Origin: Dechloromonas sp.
GTDB lineage: Bacteria > Pseudomonadota > Gammaproteobacteria > Burkholderiales > Rhodocyclaceae
DNA length: 62,015 nucleotides
Reading direction: 5' to 3'
Assembly (NCBI GenBank): GCA_008933675.1
Contig: WBUO01000002.1
Coordinates: 1-62,015, forward strand
In this document: one piece after another, positions 1 through 11,631 of the stretch
Position numbering within the stretch: the first letter of the stretch is position 1
Layout of the letters: each line of letters begins with the position of its first letter
The notes under the pieces: generated by a model
Seen by the model: the letters and a program-made list of their open reading frames with translations, nothing else
The model's database searches: none
What the model was told of the DNA's origin: nothing
Position numbers and translations under genes: made by a program

Positions 1-514
1 CGATGCCCTTGGCGACCAGGTATTCCTTGACGGCAGCGGCGCGCTTCTCGGACAGCTTCTGGTTGTAGGCGTCACCACCGATACGGTCGGTGTGGCCAAC
101 GGCCAGGATCACTTCCAGCTTGATGGCGGCAGCCTTGGCAACCAGCTCGTCGAGCTTGGCCTTGCCTTCCGGACGCAGGACAGCCTTGTTGAAGTCGAAC
201 AGGGCGTCGGCAGCGACGGTGACCTTCTCACCGGTCGGCTTCGGGCCGGCGACCGGCGCACCGGCAGCGCCGGCAGCGGTCTTCGGTTCGCAGGTTTCCT
301 TCGGCAGCAGATCCTTGTCGCACTCGCAACCGGCCTTGTCGGCAGCGGCAGCGGCCGGGGTCCAGTAGCCGGTGCGCCAGCACAGGCCGGTGCCGCTCTT
401 GGCGACGACGTCGCGGGCATCGATGACATAGACGCGTTCCTGAGCGGTGGCAGCAAAACCGATACCGGCCAGCAGAGCTACGGCCACGGATTTCTGAATG
501 ATGTTCTTGATCAT
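1..514 (-). CDS. OmpA-family outer membrane protein (C-terminus cut by window edge)
   Basis: Read on the minus strand from ATG at 514, 171 residues are visible before the window edge. Residues 1-24 are a typical signal peptide (MIKNIIQK, then a hydrophobic stretch to ATA). Residues 25-95 are a short region with cysteines at 45, 63, 65 and 75 and an Ala/Pro-rich linker, not a beta-barrel. From about residue 97 an OmpA-type peptidoglycan-binding domain begins, with LFDFNK, LRPEGKAKLDEL and GHTDRIG. This layout resembles Neisseria RmpM rather than full OmpA. The expected role is to tether the outer membrane to peptidoglycan. The gene lies downstream of the deaminase on the same strand, 55 bases from its stop. 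Confidence 0.9.
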   Translation of the reverse strand, partial: MIKNIIQKSVAVALLAGIGFAATAQERVYVIDARDVVAKSGTGLCWRTGYWTPAAAAADKAGCECDKDLLPKETCEPKTAAGAAGAPVAGPKPTGEKVTVAADALFDFNKAVLRPEGKAKLDELVAKAAAIKLEVILAVGHTDRIGGDAYNQKLSEKRAAAVKEYLVAKGI

Positions 515-569
515 TGTTTTCCCTCATTGAAGAAAATTTGGAAGCTGTAGTCTGCGTTTATCGTGAGCA

Positions 570-1904
570 TCAAATATTCCGGCAGACTTCCAGCTTATTT
601 TGCCATAGCGCAATGACAGAATCCAAGTTGTTTGCTAGGTCATTGCTTGATGTTTTGTTCTCAATGCAACATTTTCCGTTTACCCAGACATGGGTAACCG
701 ATTCTCGTCCGGCGACATGAATCAGGTGGGCAACGGGGTCGAAGCAAGGGCGGTTTTCCAGGCTGCCGAGATCGATCGCACACAGGTCAGCGGCTTTGCC
801 CGGGATGAGCGAGCCGACTTCATGGCCCAGTCCGAGGGCATTGGCGCCGTTGAGCGTAGCCATGCGAAGTACTTCATGCGCTGGCAAGGCACTGGCGTCG
901 CCACTCGTGCCCTTGGCAAGCAGTGAGGCGAGGCGCATTTCGCCAAGCAGATCGAGTCGGTTGTTGCTCGCCGCGCCATCTGTACCCAGTCCGACATTGA
1001 TCCCCAGTCGCGACATTTCGGCGACAGGCGCGAAGCCGCTGGCCAGTTTGAGGTTTGAGGTCGGACAGTGGGCAATGTGGCTACCGGTAGTGGCGAGAAG
1101 TTCAAGCTCGTGCCGGGAGAGGTGAACTCCATGTACGCCGATGAAGCTCGGGCCGAGGAGGCCGAGCCGGTGGAGTCGGGTTAGCGGGGCGTGACCGTCT
1201 CGGGCGATTGCCTCGTCGACTTCCTGACGCGTTTCGTGGATATGGCAGTGTATGGGGCCGTTGATCTGTTCCGAAAGCATCAGCACGCGTTCGAATGTGG
1301 CGTCGGTGACTGTATAGGGGGCGTGAGGAGCCAGGCAGAACGAGATCAGGCGGTTGTCTCGCCAGCGTTCCCGGACCGCGAGCCCTTTGTTCAGGTAGTC
1401 GTCGGCATCGCTGGCGTAGGGGGTGGGAAACTCCAGGGTCGTGATGCCGAGCACTGCGCGCATGCCGAATTCGCTGGCGGCAGTGGCGGCGGCCTCCGGG
1501 TAGAAATACATGTCGTTGAAGCAGGTGATGCCGCCACGCAGCATTTCGGCACAAGCCAGGCGTGTGCCATCAAGCACGAACTGGGCTGAGACATGGGCCG
1601 CTTCGGTCGGCCAGATGTGTTTCTGCAACCAGTCCATCAAGGGCAGGTCGTCGGCCAGTCCGCGCATCAGCGTCATCGCGGCGTGTGTATGGAGATTGAT
1701 CAGGCCGGGGATCAGTATGTGTCGGTCGAGTGTCTTGCGCTGTGTTGGAGAGAAACGTTTGCGCGCTTCGCCAATCGGCAGGATGGCGGTGATGCGGCCA
1801 TCCCTGATCGCCAGCGCGTGGTTATCGAGCACGCAGTCGGGCTCGACCGGGGCGATCCAGCGGGCCTCGATCAGCAGGTCGATCGCTTCGGGTTCGTGTG
1901 TCAT
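570..1904 (-). CDS. mtaD: TRZ/ATZ-family amidohydrolase, S-adenosylhomocysteine / methylthioadenosine deaminase type
   Basis: This 444-residue amidohydrolase would deaminate S-adenosylhomocysteine or 5'-methylthioadenosine to the inosyl form in the cytoplasm, feeding methyl-cycle salvage. Metal-site motifs are LHTHAAM (His72, His74), then HCHIHET, HGVHLS and GTDGAASNN, in the usual order for the family. I chose ATG 1904 (MTHEPEAI), because the longer frame to 2018 would run into gyrA on the other strand and adds an unlike sequence. It is divergent from gyrA across about 97 bases. Family membership is clear. The exact substrate (SAH, MTA or a related compound) is inferred from the subfamily. 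Confidence 0.88.
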   Translation of the reverse strand: MTHEPEAIDLLIEARWIAPVEPDCVLDNHALAIRDGRITAILPIGEARKRFSPTQRKTLDRHILIPGLINLHTHAAMTLMRGLADDLPLMDWLQKHIWPTEAAHVSAQFVLDGTRLACAEMLRGGITCFNDMYFYPEAAATAASEFGMRAVLGITTLEFPTPYASDADDYLNKGLAVRERWRDNRLISFCLAPHAPYTVTDATFERVLMLSEQINGPIHCHIHETRQEVDEAIARDGHAPLTRLHRLGLLGPSFIGVHGVHLSRHELELLATTGSHIAHCPTSNLKLASGFAPVAEMSRLGINVGLGTDGAASNNRLDLLGEMRLASLLAKGTSGDASALPAHEVLRMATLNGANALGLGHEVGSLIPGKAADLCAIDLGSLENRPCFDPVAHLIHVAGRESVTHVWVNGKCCIENKTSSNDLANNLDSVIALWQNKLEVCRNI

Positions 1905-1936
1905 GAAACGGCGTCTGTCCGGTGGTGGTGGCGTGG

Positions 1937-1942
1937 TAAAAT
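1937..1942 (+). promoter_or_regulatory. Possible -10 box of the gyrA promoter
   Basis: TAAAAT lies in the 97-base gap between the divergent deaminase and gyrA starts, about 60 bases before the gyrA ATG. No convincing -35 hexamer is seen at 16-18 bases upstream. A short GC hairpin (1973-1978 pairing with 1985-1990) follows in the presumed leader. Confidence 0.3.
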
Positions 1943-2001
1943 AGCAAATTACGCTCAACACAACCAATAAAGGCGCCGTTTCCGCGGCGCGATTGTGAGA
2001 C

Positions 2002-4634
<2,633 letters not shown>

Positions 4635-4635
<1 letters not shown>

Positions 4636-5720
4636 TGACACGTTTGTGGAACTTCAGCGCCGGACCGGCTGCGCTTCCCGAAGAAGTCCTGCGCCAGGCG
4701 CAGGCCGAACTGCTCGACTGGCACGGCGCCGGCTGCAGCGTCATGGAGATGAGCCACCGCGGCAAGGAATTCATGTCCATCCTCGAACAGGCCGAAAGCG
4801 ACCTGCGCGAATTGCTGGGCATCCCTGAACAGTACAAGGTGCTGTTCCTGCAGGGCGGCGCGACGCAGCAGTTCGCGCAGATTCCGATGAACTTGCTGGC
4901 AGGCCGTTCGGCCGACTACATCGTCACCGGTTCGTGGTCGAAGAAGGCGCTCAAGGAAGCACAGCGCATCGGCAACGTCCGTATCGCTGCGACGACCGAG
5001 GAGAGCGGCTTCACCCGCCTGCCGACGGCCGAGGAGATCAGGCTCGACCCGTTCGCCGCCTACCTGCACGTCTGTACCAACGAGACCATCCACGGCGTCG
5101 AGATTCCCGCCGAGCGCATCGCCGATACCGGCGTGCCGCTGATCGCCGACATGTCGTCGCACATCCTGTCGCGGCCGGTCAATGTCGAGAAGTTCGGCAT
5201 GATCTACGCCGGCGCCCAGAAGAACATCGGTCCGTCTGGCGTGACGCTGGTGATCATCCACCGCGACCTGCTCGGCATGGCGCCGCTGACCATCCCGACG
5301 GTAATGGACTACGCGGTGATGGCCGAGCATGGCTCGATGCTGAATACGCCGCCGACCTTCGGCATCTACTTCGCCGGCCTGGTCTTCCAGTGGCTGCAGC
5401 GCCAGGGCGGGCTGGCCGGCATGGCCGCCATCAACGCCGCCAAGGCCGAGGCGCTGTATGCCTGCATCGACGGCTCCGGCGGTTTCTACACGAACCCGGT
5501 CGATATGGACTGCCGCTCGCGGATGAACGTGCCGTTCACGCTGGCCGATCCGCAGCTCGATGCGGTTTTCCTTGCCGAAGCCAAGGCCGCCGGCCTGCTC
5601 GGGCTGAAGGGGCACAAGTCGGTCGGCGGCATGCGTGCCTCGATCTACAACGCCGTGTCCGCCGAGGCCGTCGGCGTGCTGGTGGATTTCATGAACGACT
5701 TCGCCAAACGCAACGGGTAA
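4635..5720 (+). CDS. serC: Phosphoserine aminotransferase
   Basis: The 361-residue class-V PLP enzyme converts 3-phosphohydroxypyruvate plus glutamate to phosphoserine, and also acts in pyridoxal-phosphate synthesis. The family signature is clear: N-terminal WNFSAGPAALP, QGGATQQF, and the PLP lysine Lys196 in YAGAQKNIGPSG. Length matches the family. It starts in the overlapping TGATG with gyrA and is followed 6 bases later by pheA. The gyrA-serC-pheA-hisC-tyrA order is a conserved betaproteobacterial operon. Confidence 0.97.
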
Positions 5721-5726
5721 GCACCG

Positions 5727-6818
5727 ATGAGCGACGACCTGCAGAAAGCCCTGGCCGGCGTGCGCGCCGATATCGACCACATCGACGGCGAGCTGCTGAA
5801 ACTGCTGAACGAGCGCGCCCGCTGCGCGCAGAAGGTCGGCGAGATCAAGGCCGAACACGGCGAGGCCGGTCACATCTACCGGCCGGAACGCGAGGCGCAG
5901 GTGCTGCGCCGGCTGCAGGAGGCCAATCCCGGGCCGCTGCCGGGCGAGAACATCACCTTCTTCTTCCGCGAAGTGATGTCGGCCTGCCTGTCGCTGGAAC
6001 AGCCGCTCGGCATCGCCTTCCTCGGGCCGCTCGGCACCTTTTCGGAATCGGCGGCGACCAAGCATTTCGGCCATGCCGCCCGGCTGCTGCCGCAAACTTC
6101 CATCGACGACGTCTTCCGCGAAGTCGAGTCCGGCCATGCCCATTACGCCGTGGTGCCGGTCGAGAACTCGACCGAGGGCGCCGTCGGCCGCACCATGGAC
6201 CTGCTGCTCGGCACGCCATTGAAAATCTGCGGCGAGGTGGTGCTGCGCATCCACCAGAACCTGCTGTCCAACGAAACCGACCTGGCCGCCATCGGCCGCG
6301 TCTATTCGCATGCCCAGTCGCTGGCGCAGTGTCACGAATGGCTCAACCGCATGCTGCCCAACGCCCAGCGGGTTTCCGTCGGCAGCAATGCCCAGGCAGC
6401 GCAGCTGGCGGCCGGTGAGGCCGGCGCGGCAGCGATTGCTGGCGAAGCCGCGGCTGCCCGCTACAATCTGCCCAAGCTGGCCGAGAACATCGAGGACGAA
6501 CCGAACAACACCACGCGCTTCCTCGTCCTCGGCCGCCACGACGCGGGTCCTTCGGGGCGCGACAAGACCTCGCTGATCATGTCGGCACCCAACCGCACCG
6601 GCGCCCTGCACGAACTGCTGCTGCCCTTCTCCCATGCCGGCGTCTCGATGTCGCGGCTGGAGTCGCGGCCGGCGCGCAATGCGTTGTGGGAATACGTCTT
6701 CTACGTCGATGTCGATGGCCACCATGACGAGCCGGCGGTCAAGCGCGCCATTGACGAGCTGGCCGGGCGTGCCGCCTACCTGAAAATCCTCGGCTCCTAC
6801 CCGGTTGCCGTTTATTGA
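5727..6818 (+). CDS. pheA: Bifunctional chorismate mutase / prephenate dehydratase (P-protein)
   Basis: The 363-residue fusion catalyses chorismate to prephenate to phenylpyruvate. Residues 1 to about 90 are an AroQ chorismate mutase helix bundle (IDHIDGELLKLLNERARCAQ). The prephenate dehydratase domain follows with FLGPLGTFSE and VVPVENSTEGAVG. A C-terminal ACT domain carries the ESRP phenylalanine-binding motif (SRLESRPA) and should mediate feedback inhibition. It is 6 bases after serC, and its stop falls 8 bases before the hisC ATG. Confidence 0.97.
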   Translation: MSDDLQKALAGVRADIDHIDGELLKLLNERARCAQKVGEIKAEHGEAGHIYRPEREAQVLRRLQEANPGPLPGENITFFFREVMSACLSLEQPLGIAFLGPLGTFSESAATKHFGHAARLLPQTSIDDVFREVESGHAHYAVVPVENSTEGAVGRTMDLLLGTPLKICGEVVLRIHQNLLSNETDLAAIGRVYSHAQSLAQCHEWLNRMLPNAQRVSVGSNAQAAQLAAGEAGAAAIAGEAAAARYNLPKLAENIEDEPNNTTRFLVLGRHDAGPSGRDKTSLIMSAPNRTGALHELLLPFSHAGVSMSRLESRPARNALWEYVFYVDVDGHHDEPAVKRAIDELAGRAAYLKILGSYPVAVY

Positions 6819-6826
6819 GAAAGTCC

Positions 6827-7915
6827 ATGAGCCTGTCCGAGCAAGCCCTCTCTTACGTCCGCGCCATCTCGCCCTACCAGCCGGGCAAGCCGATCACCGA
6901 ACTGGCCCGCGAGATGGGCATTCCGGTCGATCGCATCGTCAAGCTGGCCTCCAACGAGAACCCGCTGGGCATGAGCCCGAAGGCGCGGCAGGCGGTCGAG
7001 GCGGCGATTGCCGGCATCGAGCGCTACCCGGACCAGTTCGAGCTGATTGCCAAGGTTGCCGAACGCTGCGGCGTCGCGGCCGGGCAGGTGGTGCTCGGCA
7101 ACGGCTCCAACGACGTGCTCGACCTGATCGCCCGCGTCTTCCTGGCCCCCGGCCGCTCGGCGGTGTTCGCCCAGCATGCCTTTGCCGTCTATCCGCTGGC
7201 CACGCTGTCGACCGGTGCCGAGCTGATCGCCACGCCGGCCAAGAACTATGGTCATGATCTGGATGCGATGCGCGCTGCCATCCGCCTGGATACCCGTATC
7301 GTCTGGATCGCCAACCCGAACAACCCGACCGGCAACTTCCTGCCCTATCCGGAAGTGCGCGCCTTCCTGGAAACGGTGCCGAAGGATGTCGTGGTGGTCC
7401 TCGACGAGGCGTACAACGAATACCTGCCGCCGGCCGACCGCGCCGACACGGCCACCTGGCTGGGTGAATTCCCCAATCTGGTCATCTGCCGCACCTTTTC
7501 GAAGATCTTCGGCCTGGCCGGCCTGCGCGTCGGTTATGCGCTGGCCTCGCCCGGGATCGCCGACCTGATGAACCGCGTGCGTCAGCCGTTCAACGTGAAC
7601 AACCTGGCGCTGGCGGCGGCGGTTGCAGCCCTCGACGATCACGAGTTCATCGCGGCGAGCTACGAGCTGAACCAGCGTGGCATGGCGCAGATCCTGGCTG
7701 GCCTGGAACGTCTGGGGCTGGAGGTCATAAAGCCGCACGGCAATTTCGTCACCTTCCGCGTCGGCAATGGCGCGGCGGTCAACCAGAAGCTGCTGCAGCA
7801 GGGGGTCATCGTCCGCCCGATCGGCGGCTACGGTCTGCCGGAATGGTTGCGCGTGACCATCGGCACCGAAGCGGAGAATGCCCGCTTCCTCGAGGCCCTG
7901 GCCAAGGCGCTGTAA
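6827..7915 (+). CDS. hisC: Histidinol-phosphate aminotransferase, probably also aromatic aminotransferase
   Basis: The 362-residue fold-type I aminotransferase has KLASNENPLG, the NPNNPTGN loop and the PLP lysine in RTFSKIFGLAGLRVGY. Its place between pheA and tyrA suggests it transaminates prephenate-derived keto acids (phenylpyruvate, hydroxyphenylpyruvate) as well as, or instead of, imidazole-acetol phosphate. I chose ATG 6827, with GAGAAAG as ribosome site. A TTG four codons earlier (6815) overlaps the pheA stop and is less likely. The tyrA ATG follows its stop with no gap. Confidence 0.93.
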   Translation: MSLSEQALSYVRAISPYQPGKPITELAREMGIPVDRIVKLASNENPLGMSPKARQAVEAAIAGIERYPDQFELIAKVAERCGVAAGQVVLGNGSNDVLDLIARVFLAPGRSAVFAQHAFAVYPLATLSTGAELIATPAKNYGHDLDAMRAAIRLDTRIVWIANPNNPTGNFLPYPEVRAFLETVPKDVVVVLDEAYNEYLPPADRADTATWLGEFPNLVICRTFSKIFGLAGLRVGYALASPGIADLMNRVRQPFNVNNLALAAAVAALDDHEFIAASYELNQRGMAQILAGLERLGLEVIKPHGNFVTFRVGNGAAVNQKLLQQGVIVRPIGGYGLPEWLRVTIGTEAENARFLEALAKAL

Positions 7916-8797
7916 ATGGAAGCCGGCCTGCCCGAGTTCGGCAAGATCGTCGTGTTCGGCACCGGCCTGATCGGTGGCTCCTTCGCGCTGGCGCTGAAGG
8001 AGGCCGGGGCGGTCGAAGAGGTCGTCGGTTTCGGGCGTACGCCGTCCACGCTGCGCGTCGCCCAGCAGCTCGGTGTCATCGACCGGGCCGGCATCAATCC
8101 GGCGCACGAGATCGGCGACGCCGACATCGTGCTGGTGGCGACGCCAGTCGCCCAGATGCCGGAAATCTTCGAGCGCATCGCCCCGTATCTCGGGCCGAAC
8201 ACCATCGTCACCGACGGCGGCTCGACCAAGGGCGATGTCGTTGCCGCCGCCCGGGCCGCGTTCAAGGGGCATATCGGCAAGTTCGTGCCGGCGCATCCGA
8301 TCGCCGGCGCCGAGAACAGCGGCCCGTCGGCGGCACGCTGGGATCTGTACCAGGGCAAGAAGGTCGTCGTCACACCGCTCCCCGAGAACAACGACGATCG
8401 CCTCGACCGCGTCAAGCGTGCCTGGTCGCTGTGCGGCGCCGACATCTACGAACTGACGGCGGAGCAGCATGACCGCGTCTTCGCCGCCGTCAGTCACCTG
8501 CCGCACCTGTTGTCCTTTGCCCTGGTGCACGACCTCGCCGTGCGCGAGGACGCCGACCTGTTCTTCACCTTTGCCGCCTCCGGCTTCCGCGACTTCACGC
8601 GCATTGCCGCCAGTCATCCGGAAATGTGGCGCGACATCTGCCTCGCCAACCGGGCCGCGCTGCTTGGCGAACTCGACAGTTACCGCGCCCAGCTCGACGA
8701 ATTGCGCACGGCGTTGGCCGCCGCCGACGGCGAACGGCTCGAGGAAATCTTCGGCATTGCCCGCCAGGCGCGGCGCAACTGGGCCGGCGAGAACTGA
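7916..8797 (+). CDS. tyrA: Prephenate dehydrogenase
   Basis: The 293-residue NAD(P)-dependent enzyme oxidises prephenate (or arogenate) to 4-hydroxyphenylpyruvate in tyrosine synthesis. It has a Rossmann glycine motif GTGLIGGSFALAL at the N-terminus and the catalytic-histidine segment PAHPIAGAENSGP. Length and order match monofunctional TyrA. Its ATG abuts the hisC stop codon. In most betaproteobacteria aroA follows directly. Here a DNA ligase gene starts 3 bases later, and aroA is 33 kb away. Confidence 0.96.
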   Translation: MEAGLPEFGKIVVFGTGLIGGSFALALKEAGAVEEVVGFGRTPSTLRVAQQLGVIDRAGINPAHEIGDADIVLVATPVAQMPEIFERIAPYLGPNTIVTDGGSTKGDVVAAARAAFKGHIGKFVPAHPIAGAENSGPSAARWDLYQGKKVVVTPLPENNDDRLDRVKRAWSLCGADIYELTAEQHDRVFAAVSHLPHLLSFALVHDLAVREDADLFFTFAASGFRDFTRIAASHPEMWRDICLANRAALLGELDSYRAQLDELRTALAAADGERLEEIFGIARQARRNWAGEN

Positions 8798-8800
8798 GCC

Positions 8801-9637
8801 ATGCACCGGCTGCGCGCGCTGCTCCTCGGACTGGCGTTGGCGCTCACGGTACTGCCGCTGCGCGCCGGGCCGCCCGAGATCCTGCTGGCCAATGTCTATC
8901 GTGATGGCATCGATGTCAGCCAGTATCTGGTCAGCGAAAAGTTGGACGGCGTGCGGGCGATCTGGGACGGCCGGCAACTAGTCTTTCGCAGCGGCAAGCC
9001 GATTCAGGCGCCCCGGTGGTTTCTCGATGGTTTGCCGGCGCAACCGCTGGACGGCGAATTGTGGCTGGGGCGCGGTCAGTTCGAGCGCCTCTCCGGCATC
9101 GTCCGGCGTGAGCTGCCGGTGGACGACGAGTGGCGTCAATTGCGCTACATGATTTTCGAGTTGCCGGGTGGCGAGGGCAGTTTTCGCGAGCGGGCAGGGC
9201 GCATCGAGCAGCTCGTCGCGCAGGCCGGTGTGCCGTGGCTGGCCACCGTGCGCCAGGATCTGGTCATTGACCGGGAAAGTCTGCAGGCGAAGCTCGACGC
9301 TGTGCTCAAGGCAGGTGGTGAAGGCTTGATGCTGCACCGTGCCGATGCGCCTTACGAATCCGGGCGCAGCGACACGCTGCTCAAGCTGAAGCCGTGGCTC
9401 GATGCCGAGGCGGTCGTCGTCGCTCATCTGCCGGGCAAGGGTAAATACGCCGGCCAGCTGGGGGCCTTGCGTTTGCGTCTGCCGGACGGTCGCCAGTTCA
9501 GCCTCGGTACCGGCTTCACCGATGTTCAGCGGCGTGACCCGCCGCCGATCGGGAGCACGGTCACCTACCGTTATCGCGAACTGACGGCCAGCGGCCTGCC
9601 GCGATTCGCCAGTTTTCTGCGGCGCCGAGACGAATGA
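8801..9637 (+). CDS. Periplasmic (LigE-type) ATP-dependent DNA ligase
   Basis: The 278-residue protein begins with a signal peptide (MHRLRALLLGLALALTVLPLRA), so the ligase should act in the periplasm. The nucleotidyltransferase lysine lies in motif I, SEKLDGVRAIWDG. Further ligase motifs are LDGELW, EGLMLHR and LLKLKPW, followed by a small OB-fold segment ending in RFASFLRR. This is the minimal Lig E architecture known from Neisseria and Haemophilus, proposed to work on extracellular or incoming DNA. It is 3 bases after tyrA and ends at an inverted repeat. Function in uptake or eDNA repair is inferred from the family. Confidence 0.9.
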   Translation: MHRLRALLLGLALALTVLPLRAGPPEILLANVYRDGIDVSQYLVSEKLDGVRAIWDGRQLVFRSGKPIQAPRWFLDGLPAQPLDGELWLGRGQFERLSGIVRRELPVDDEWRQLRYMIFELPGGEGSFRERAGRIEQLVAQAGVPWLATVRQDLVIDRESLQAKLDAVLKAGGEGLMLHRADAPYESGRSDTLLKLKPWLDAEAVVVAHLPGKGKYAGQLGALRLRLPDGRQFSLGTGFTDVQRRDPPPIGSTVTYRYRELTASGLPRFASFLRRRDE

Positions 9638-9642
9638 TGGCC

Positions 9643-9669
9643 GGCTGCGATAAAATCGCAGCCTTTGTT
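9643..9669 (+). terminator. Inverted repeat with T-rich tail after the ligase gene; may overlap an rfbB promoter
   Basis: A perfect 8-base stem (GGCTGCGA at 9643-9650 with TCGCAGCC at 9656-9663) encloses a TAAAA loop and is followed by TTTGTTT. This resembles a weak intrinsic terminator. The loop also creates TAAAAT (9651-9656), which could be a -10 box for rfbB 30 bases downstream. Confidence 0.45.
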
Positions 9670-9685
9670 TCGTCAGCGGACACCC

Positions 9686-10750
9686 ATGATCCTCGTTACC
9701 GGCGGCGCCGGCTTCATCGGCAGCAATTTCGTCCTCGACTGGCTGGCGCAATCGGATGAGCCGGTCGTCAATCTCGATGCACTGACCTACGCCGGCAACC
9801 TGGAAAACCTGGCCAGCCTGCAGGGCGACCAGCGCCACGTTTTCGTCCAGGGCGACATCGGCGATTTCGCTCTGGTTGCCGGTCTGCTGGCCAAGCACCG
9901 GCCGCGCGCCATCGTCAACTTCGCCGCCGAGTCGCACGTCGATCGCAGCATCCACGGCCCGGAAGACTTCGTCCAGACCAACATCGTCGGCAGCTTCCGG
10001 CTGCTCGAAGCAACGCGTGCCTACTGGGGCTGCCTCGATGCAACTGAGAAGGCCGCCTTCCGTTTCCTGCACGTGTCGACCGATGAGGTCTACGGCTCGC
10101 TCGCCAAGGACGATCCACCGTTCAGCGAAACCAACCGCTACGAGCCGAACAGCCCCTATTCGGCCAGCAAGGCGGCCAGCGACCATCTGGTGCGGGCCTA
10201 CCACCACACCTACGGTCTGCCGGTGCTGACCACCAACTGCTCCAACAACTACGGCCCCTACCACTTCCCGGAAAAGCTGATTCCACTGGTCATCCACAAC
10301 GCATTGGCCGGCAAGCCGCTGCCGATCTACGGCGACGGCCAGCAGGTGCGCGACTGGCTGTACGTCAAGGACCACTGCAGCGCCATCCGCCGCGTGCTGG
10401 CGGCCGGCCGGCCCGGCGAGACCTACAACGTCGGCGGCTGGAACGAGAAGCCGAACCTGGACGTCGTGCACACGCTGTGTGCCATCCTCGACGAGCTCAG
10501 TCCACGCCCAGACGGCAAGCCCTATCGCGAACAGATCACCTACGTGACCGATCGCCCGGGGCACGACCGGCGCTATGCCATCGATGCCGGCAAGATCGAG
10601 CGCGAACTCGGCTGGAAGCCGGCGGAGACCTTCGAGACCGGCATCCGCAAGACGGTGCGCTGGTATCTCGACAACCAGGCCTGGGTCGCCAATGTGACCA
10701 GCGGCGCCTATCGCGACTGGGTCGGCAAACAATACGGAGCGCAGTCATGA
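9686..10750 (+). CDS. rfbB: dTDP-glucose 4,6-dehydratase
   Basis: The 354-residue extended SDR converts dTDP-glucose to dTDP-4-keto-6-deoxyglucose. It shows [10 protein letters not shown] for NAD binding, the substrate signature STDEVYGSL, and the catalytic YxxxK in [13 protein letters not shown] 9686 (MILVTGG) is preferred over a TTG 7 codons upstream. Its last bases overlap rfbA in ATGA, so rfbB-rfbA-rfbC form one coupled unit. It supplies the rhamnose branch, but the last reductase of that branch is not in the window. Confidence 0.97.
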   Translation: MILVTGGAGFIGSNFVLDWLAQSDEPVVNLDALTYAGNLENLASLQGDQRHVFVQGDIGDFALVAGLLAKHRPRAIVNFAAESHVDRSIHGPEDFVQTNIVGSFRLLEATRAYWGCLDATEKAAFRFLHVSTDEVYGSLAKDDPPFSETNRYEPNSPYSASKAASDHLVRAYHHTYGLPVLTTNCSNNYGPYHFPEKLIPLVIHNALAGKPLPIYGDGQQVRDWLYVKDHCSAIRRVLAAGRPGETYNVGGWNEKPNLDVVHTLCAILDELSPRPDGKPYREQITYVTDRPGHDRRYAIDAGKIERELGWKPAETFETGIRKTVRWYLDNQAWVANVTSGAYRDWVGKQYGAQS

Positions 10751-11631
10751 CGCAACGCAAGGGCATCATCCTCGCCGGCGGTTCCGGCACGCGGCTCTAT
10801 CCGGTGACGCTGGCCGTCTCCAAGCAGCTGCTGCCGATCCACGACAAACCGATGATCTACTACCCGCTGAGCACGCTGATGCTGGCCGGTATCCGCGACA
10901 TCCTGATCATCTCGACGCCACAGGACACGCCACGCTTCGAACAGTTGCTGGGCGACGGCAGCCAGTGGGGTATCAACCTGCAGTATGCCGTGCAGCCCAG
11001 CCCGGACGGTCTGGCCCAGGCCTTCATCATCGGCGCCGATTTCGTCGGCGGCGGCGACAGCGCGCTGGTCCTCGGCGACAACATTTTCTATGGCCATGAG
11101 TTTGCGCATGATCTGGCAGTTGCCGGGCAGCAAACAACTGGAGCCACCGTCTTCGCCTATCACGTGCATGACCCCGAGCGTTATGGCGTCGTCGAGTTCG
11201 ATGCGGCCGGCCAGGCGGTCAGCCTGGAGGAAAAGCCGAAACAGCCGAAATCCAACTACGCGGTTACCGGCCTTTACTTCTACGACAATCAGGTCATCGA
11301 CATCGCCCGCAATCTCAAGCCTTCGGCACGCGGGGAACTGGAAATCACCGACGTCAACCGCATCTACCTCGAGCGCCAGCAGCTGAACGTCCAGGTCATG
11401 GGCCGCGGCCATGCCTGGCTCGATACCGGCACCCACGAAAGCCTGCTCGATGCCAGCCAGTTCATCGCCACCATCGAGAAGCGTCAGGGCCTGAAGGTCG
11501 CCTGTCCGGAGGAAATCGCCTACCGCAAGGGCTGGATCGATGCTCCCCAGCTGGAACGCCTGGCGCAGCCGATGCTGAAGAATCCGTACGGCCAGTACCT
11601 GGCCAGCGTGCTCAGGGAGCGGGTGTTCTGA
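10747..11631 (+). CDS. rfbA: Glucose-1-phosphate thymidylyltransferase
   Basis: The 294-residue nucleotidyltransferase makes dTDP-glucose from glucose-1-phosphate and dTTP, the first step of dTDP-rhamnose synthesis. The signature [14 protein letters not shown] is near the N-terminus, followed by [13 protein letters not shown] and [10 protein letters not shown]. The start is ATG 10747, which overlaps the rfbB stop by 4 bases. The much longer open frame upstream is only a shadow of rfbB. Its stop overlaps rfbC by one base. Confidence 0.97.
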   Translation: MTQRKGIILAGGSGTRLYPVTLAVSKQLLPIHDKPMIYYPLSTLMLAGIRDILIISTPQDTPRFEQLLGDGSQWGINLQYAVQPSPDGLAQAFIIGADFVGGGDSALVLGDNIFYGHEFAHDLAVAGQQTTGATVFAYHVHDPERYGVVEFDAAGQAVSLEEKPKQPKSNYAVTGLYFYDNQVIDIARNLKPSARGELEITDVNRIYLERQQLNVQVMGRGHAWLDTGTHESLLDASQFIATIEKRQGLKVACPEEIAYRKGWIDAPQLERLAQPMLKNPYGQYLASVLRERVF

